Assembly (NCBI GenBank): GCA_001939145.1
Contig: LSRX01000829.1
Location: 42,364-106,363 of the forward strand
From: Symbiodinium microadriaticum
Lineage: Eukaryota > Sar > Dinophyceae > Suessiales > Symbiodiniaceae
Length of the DNA: 64,000 bases
Direction of reading: 5' to 3'
Below are positions 63,640 to 64,000 of this stretch, piece by piece. A model generated the notes under the pieces. The model was not told the origin of the DNA, ran no database searches, and was given only the letters and a program-made list of their open reading frames with translations. The first letter of the stretch is position 1; each line of letters opens with the position of its first letter. The translations under genes were made by a program, and so were the position numbers.

Positions 63640-63880
63640 GTGGGGAACGGCCCGCGGTGGCTTCTGCGACTTGCTTTGCTGCTTTGCGAGACACATAATC
63701 TGGCAAACATCAACCAGACCATGTTTTGGTTACATACGATCACTTCCACTTTGGCAGAAGCAGGTATGGCTGACCTGACGCGTATGGCTTCAGGAAGATC
63801 GCCCAAACGCCCGCTGTGCACGACTTGCCTAAAATGGAAGTACTTTTCTTTTTCCCCACAGGCTTTTCGGGCGATCCACG
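63640..63880 (-). CDS. candidate minus exon(s), unknown
   Basis: A minus frame encodes EKYFHFRQVVHSGRLGDLPE, then AIRVRSAIPASAKVEVIVCN and QNMVWLMFARL. There is probably an internal intron or edge at a cattttag|GCAAG acceptor near 63823. Strand-rich and coding-like, with no family recognised. Probably part of the minus array continuing beyond the window. Confidence 0.38.
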
Positions 63881-64000
63881 CGCGGTCCCAGTGCACCTGC
63901 GAGCTACACGGCGTTGCAACGTGGCTGCAGCGGCTCAGCGGGCCGGCAGGCAGCTGGGCACAGGCGGGCACGCGTCGTGCAGGACGTCCTGCAGATGCGG

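Noticed and set aside
1..64000. CRISPR arrays, rRNA, tRNA, bacterial operons or riboswitches
   Set aside because: No spaced repeats, rRNA cores or tRNA cloverleaf signals were recognised by eye. Introns and composition indicate eukaryotic nuclear DNA. A covariance-model scan would be needed to exclude small RNA genes.

Overview
The window looks like nuclear DNA of a dinoflagellate, probably Symbiodiniaceae-like. The signs are a GC-rich background, genes broken into many small exons, mostly short introns (about 40-110 nt where both ends can be fixed), donors that are often GC and sometimes GA instead of GT, acceptors almost always of the form AG|G, TTTAGGG-type telomere-like repeats, and an ankyrin-plus-GNAT gene of a kind common in these algae. 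All of this was read by eye. Exon edges were placed by asking that a family motif and the reading phase both continue across the splice. Genes without a recognised family are reported as unknown.

Left part (1-43.5 kb), genes almost all on the + strand: unknown coding exons (0.7-2.7 kb); a major facilitator transporter (2.9-5.9 kb); a large stretch of PDZ-like repeats separated by Gly-Cys-rich, Gln-rich, Pro-rich and Ala-rich exons and ending in an acidic Pro-rich tail (8.8-18.2 kb); a plant-type 2-oxoglutarate/Fe(II) dioxygenase of the isopenicillin-N-synthase fold (20.3-22.5 kb); unknown exons (22.8-24.8 kb); a RING/TRAF-type zinc finger protein with three CCCH fingers (25.8-27.3 kb); an unknown gene (28.8-29.8 kb); a protein with two U-boxes (30.7-32.1 kb); an SLC7/CAT-type amino acid transporter (33.9-38.0 kb); an ankyrin-GNAT acetyltransferase (38.8-40.35 kb); and an organellar OPR/FAST-like helical repeat protein (41.3-43.4 kb). 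One minus-strand exon (27.7 kb) interrupts this array.

Centre (43.9-47.7 kb): degenerate TTTAGGG repeats followed by about 3 kb of very AT-rich, gene-free DNA whose G/C strand bias flips several times. The + array on the left and a - array on the right converge on this island.

Right part (47.7-64 kb), genes mostly on the - strand: an unknown gene with a good exon structure (47.7-48.6 kb), a coiled-coil protein with a repeated motif (49.9-51.8 kb), two unknown terminal exons (52.0 and 53.5 kb), a zeta-toxin-type P-loop kinase (55.3-57.2 kb), further unknown exons (57.6-60.8 kb) and a decayed LINE-type endonuclease fragment on the + strand (61.1 kb). The genes do not form one pathway. They read as a normal mixture of transport (MFS, CAT), ubiquitin-type ligases (RING, U-box), RNA-binding (CCCH, OPR) and scaffold (PDZ) functions. 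The most interesting architecture is the convergent boundary with its AT-rich, telomere-like core.
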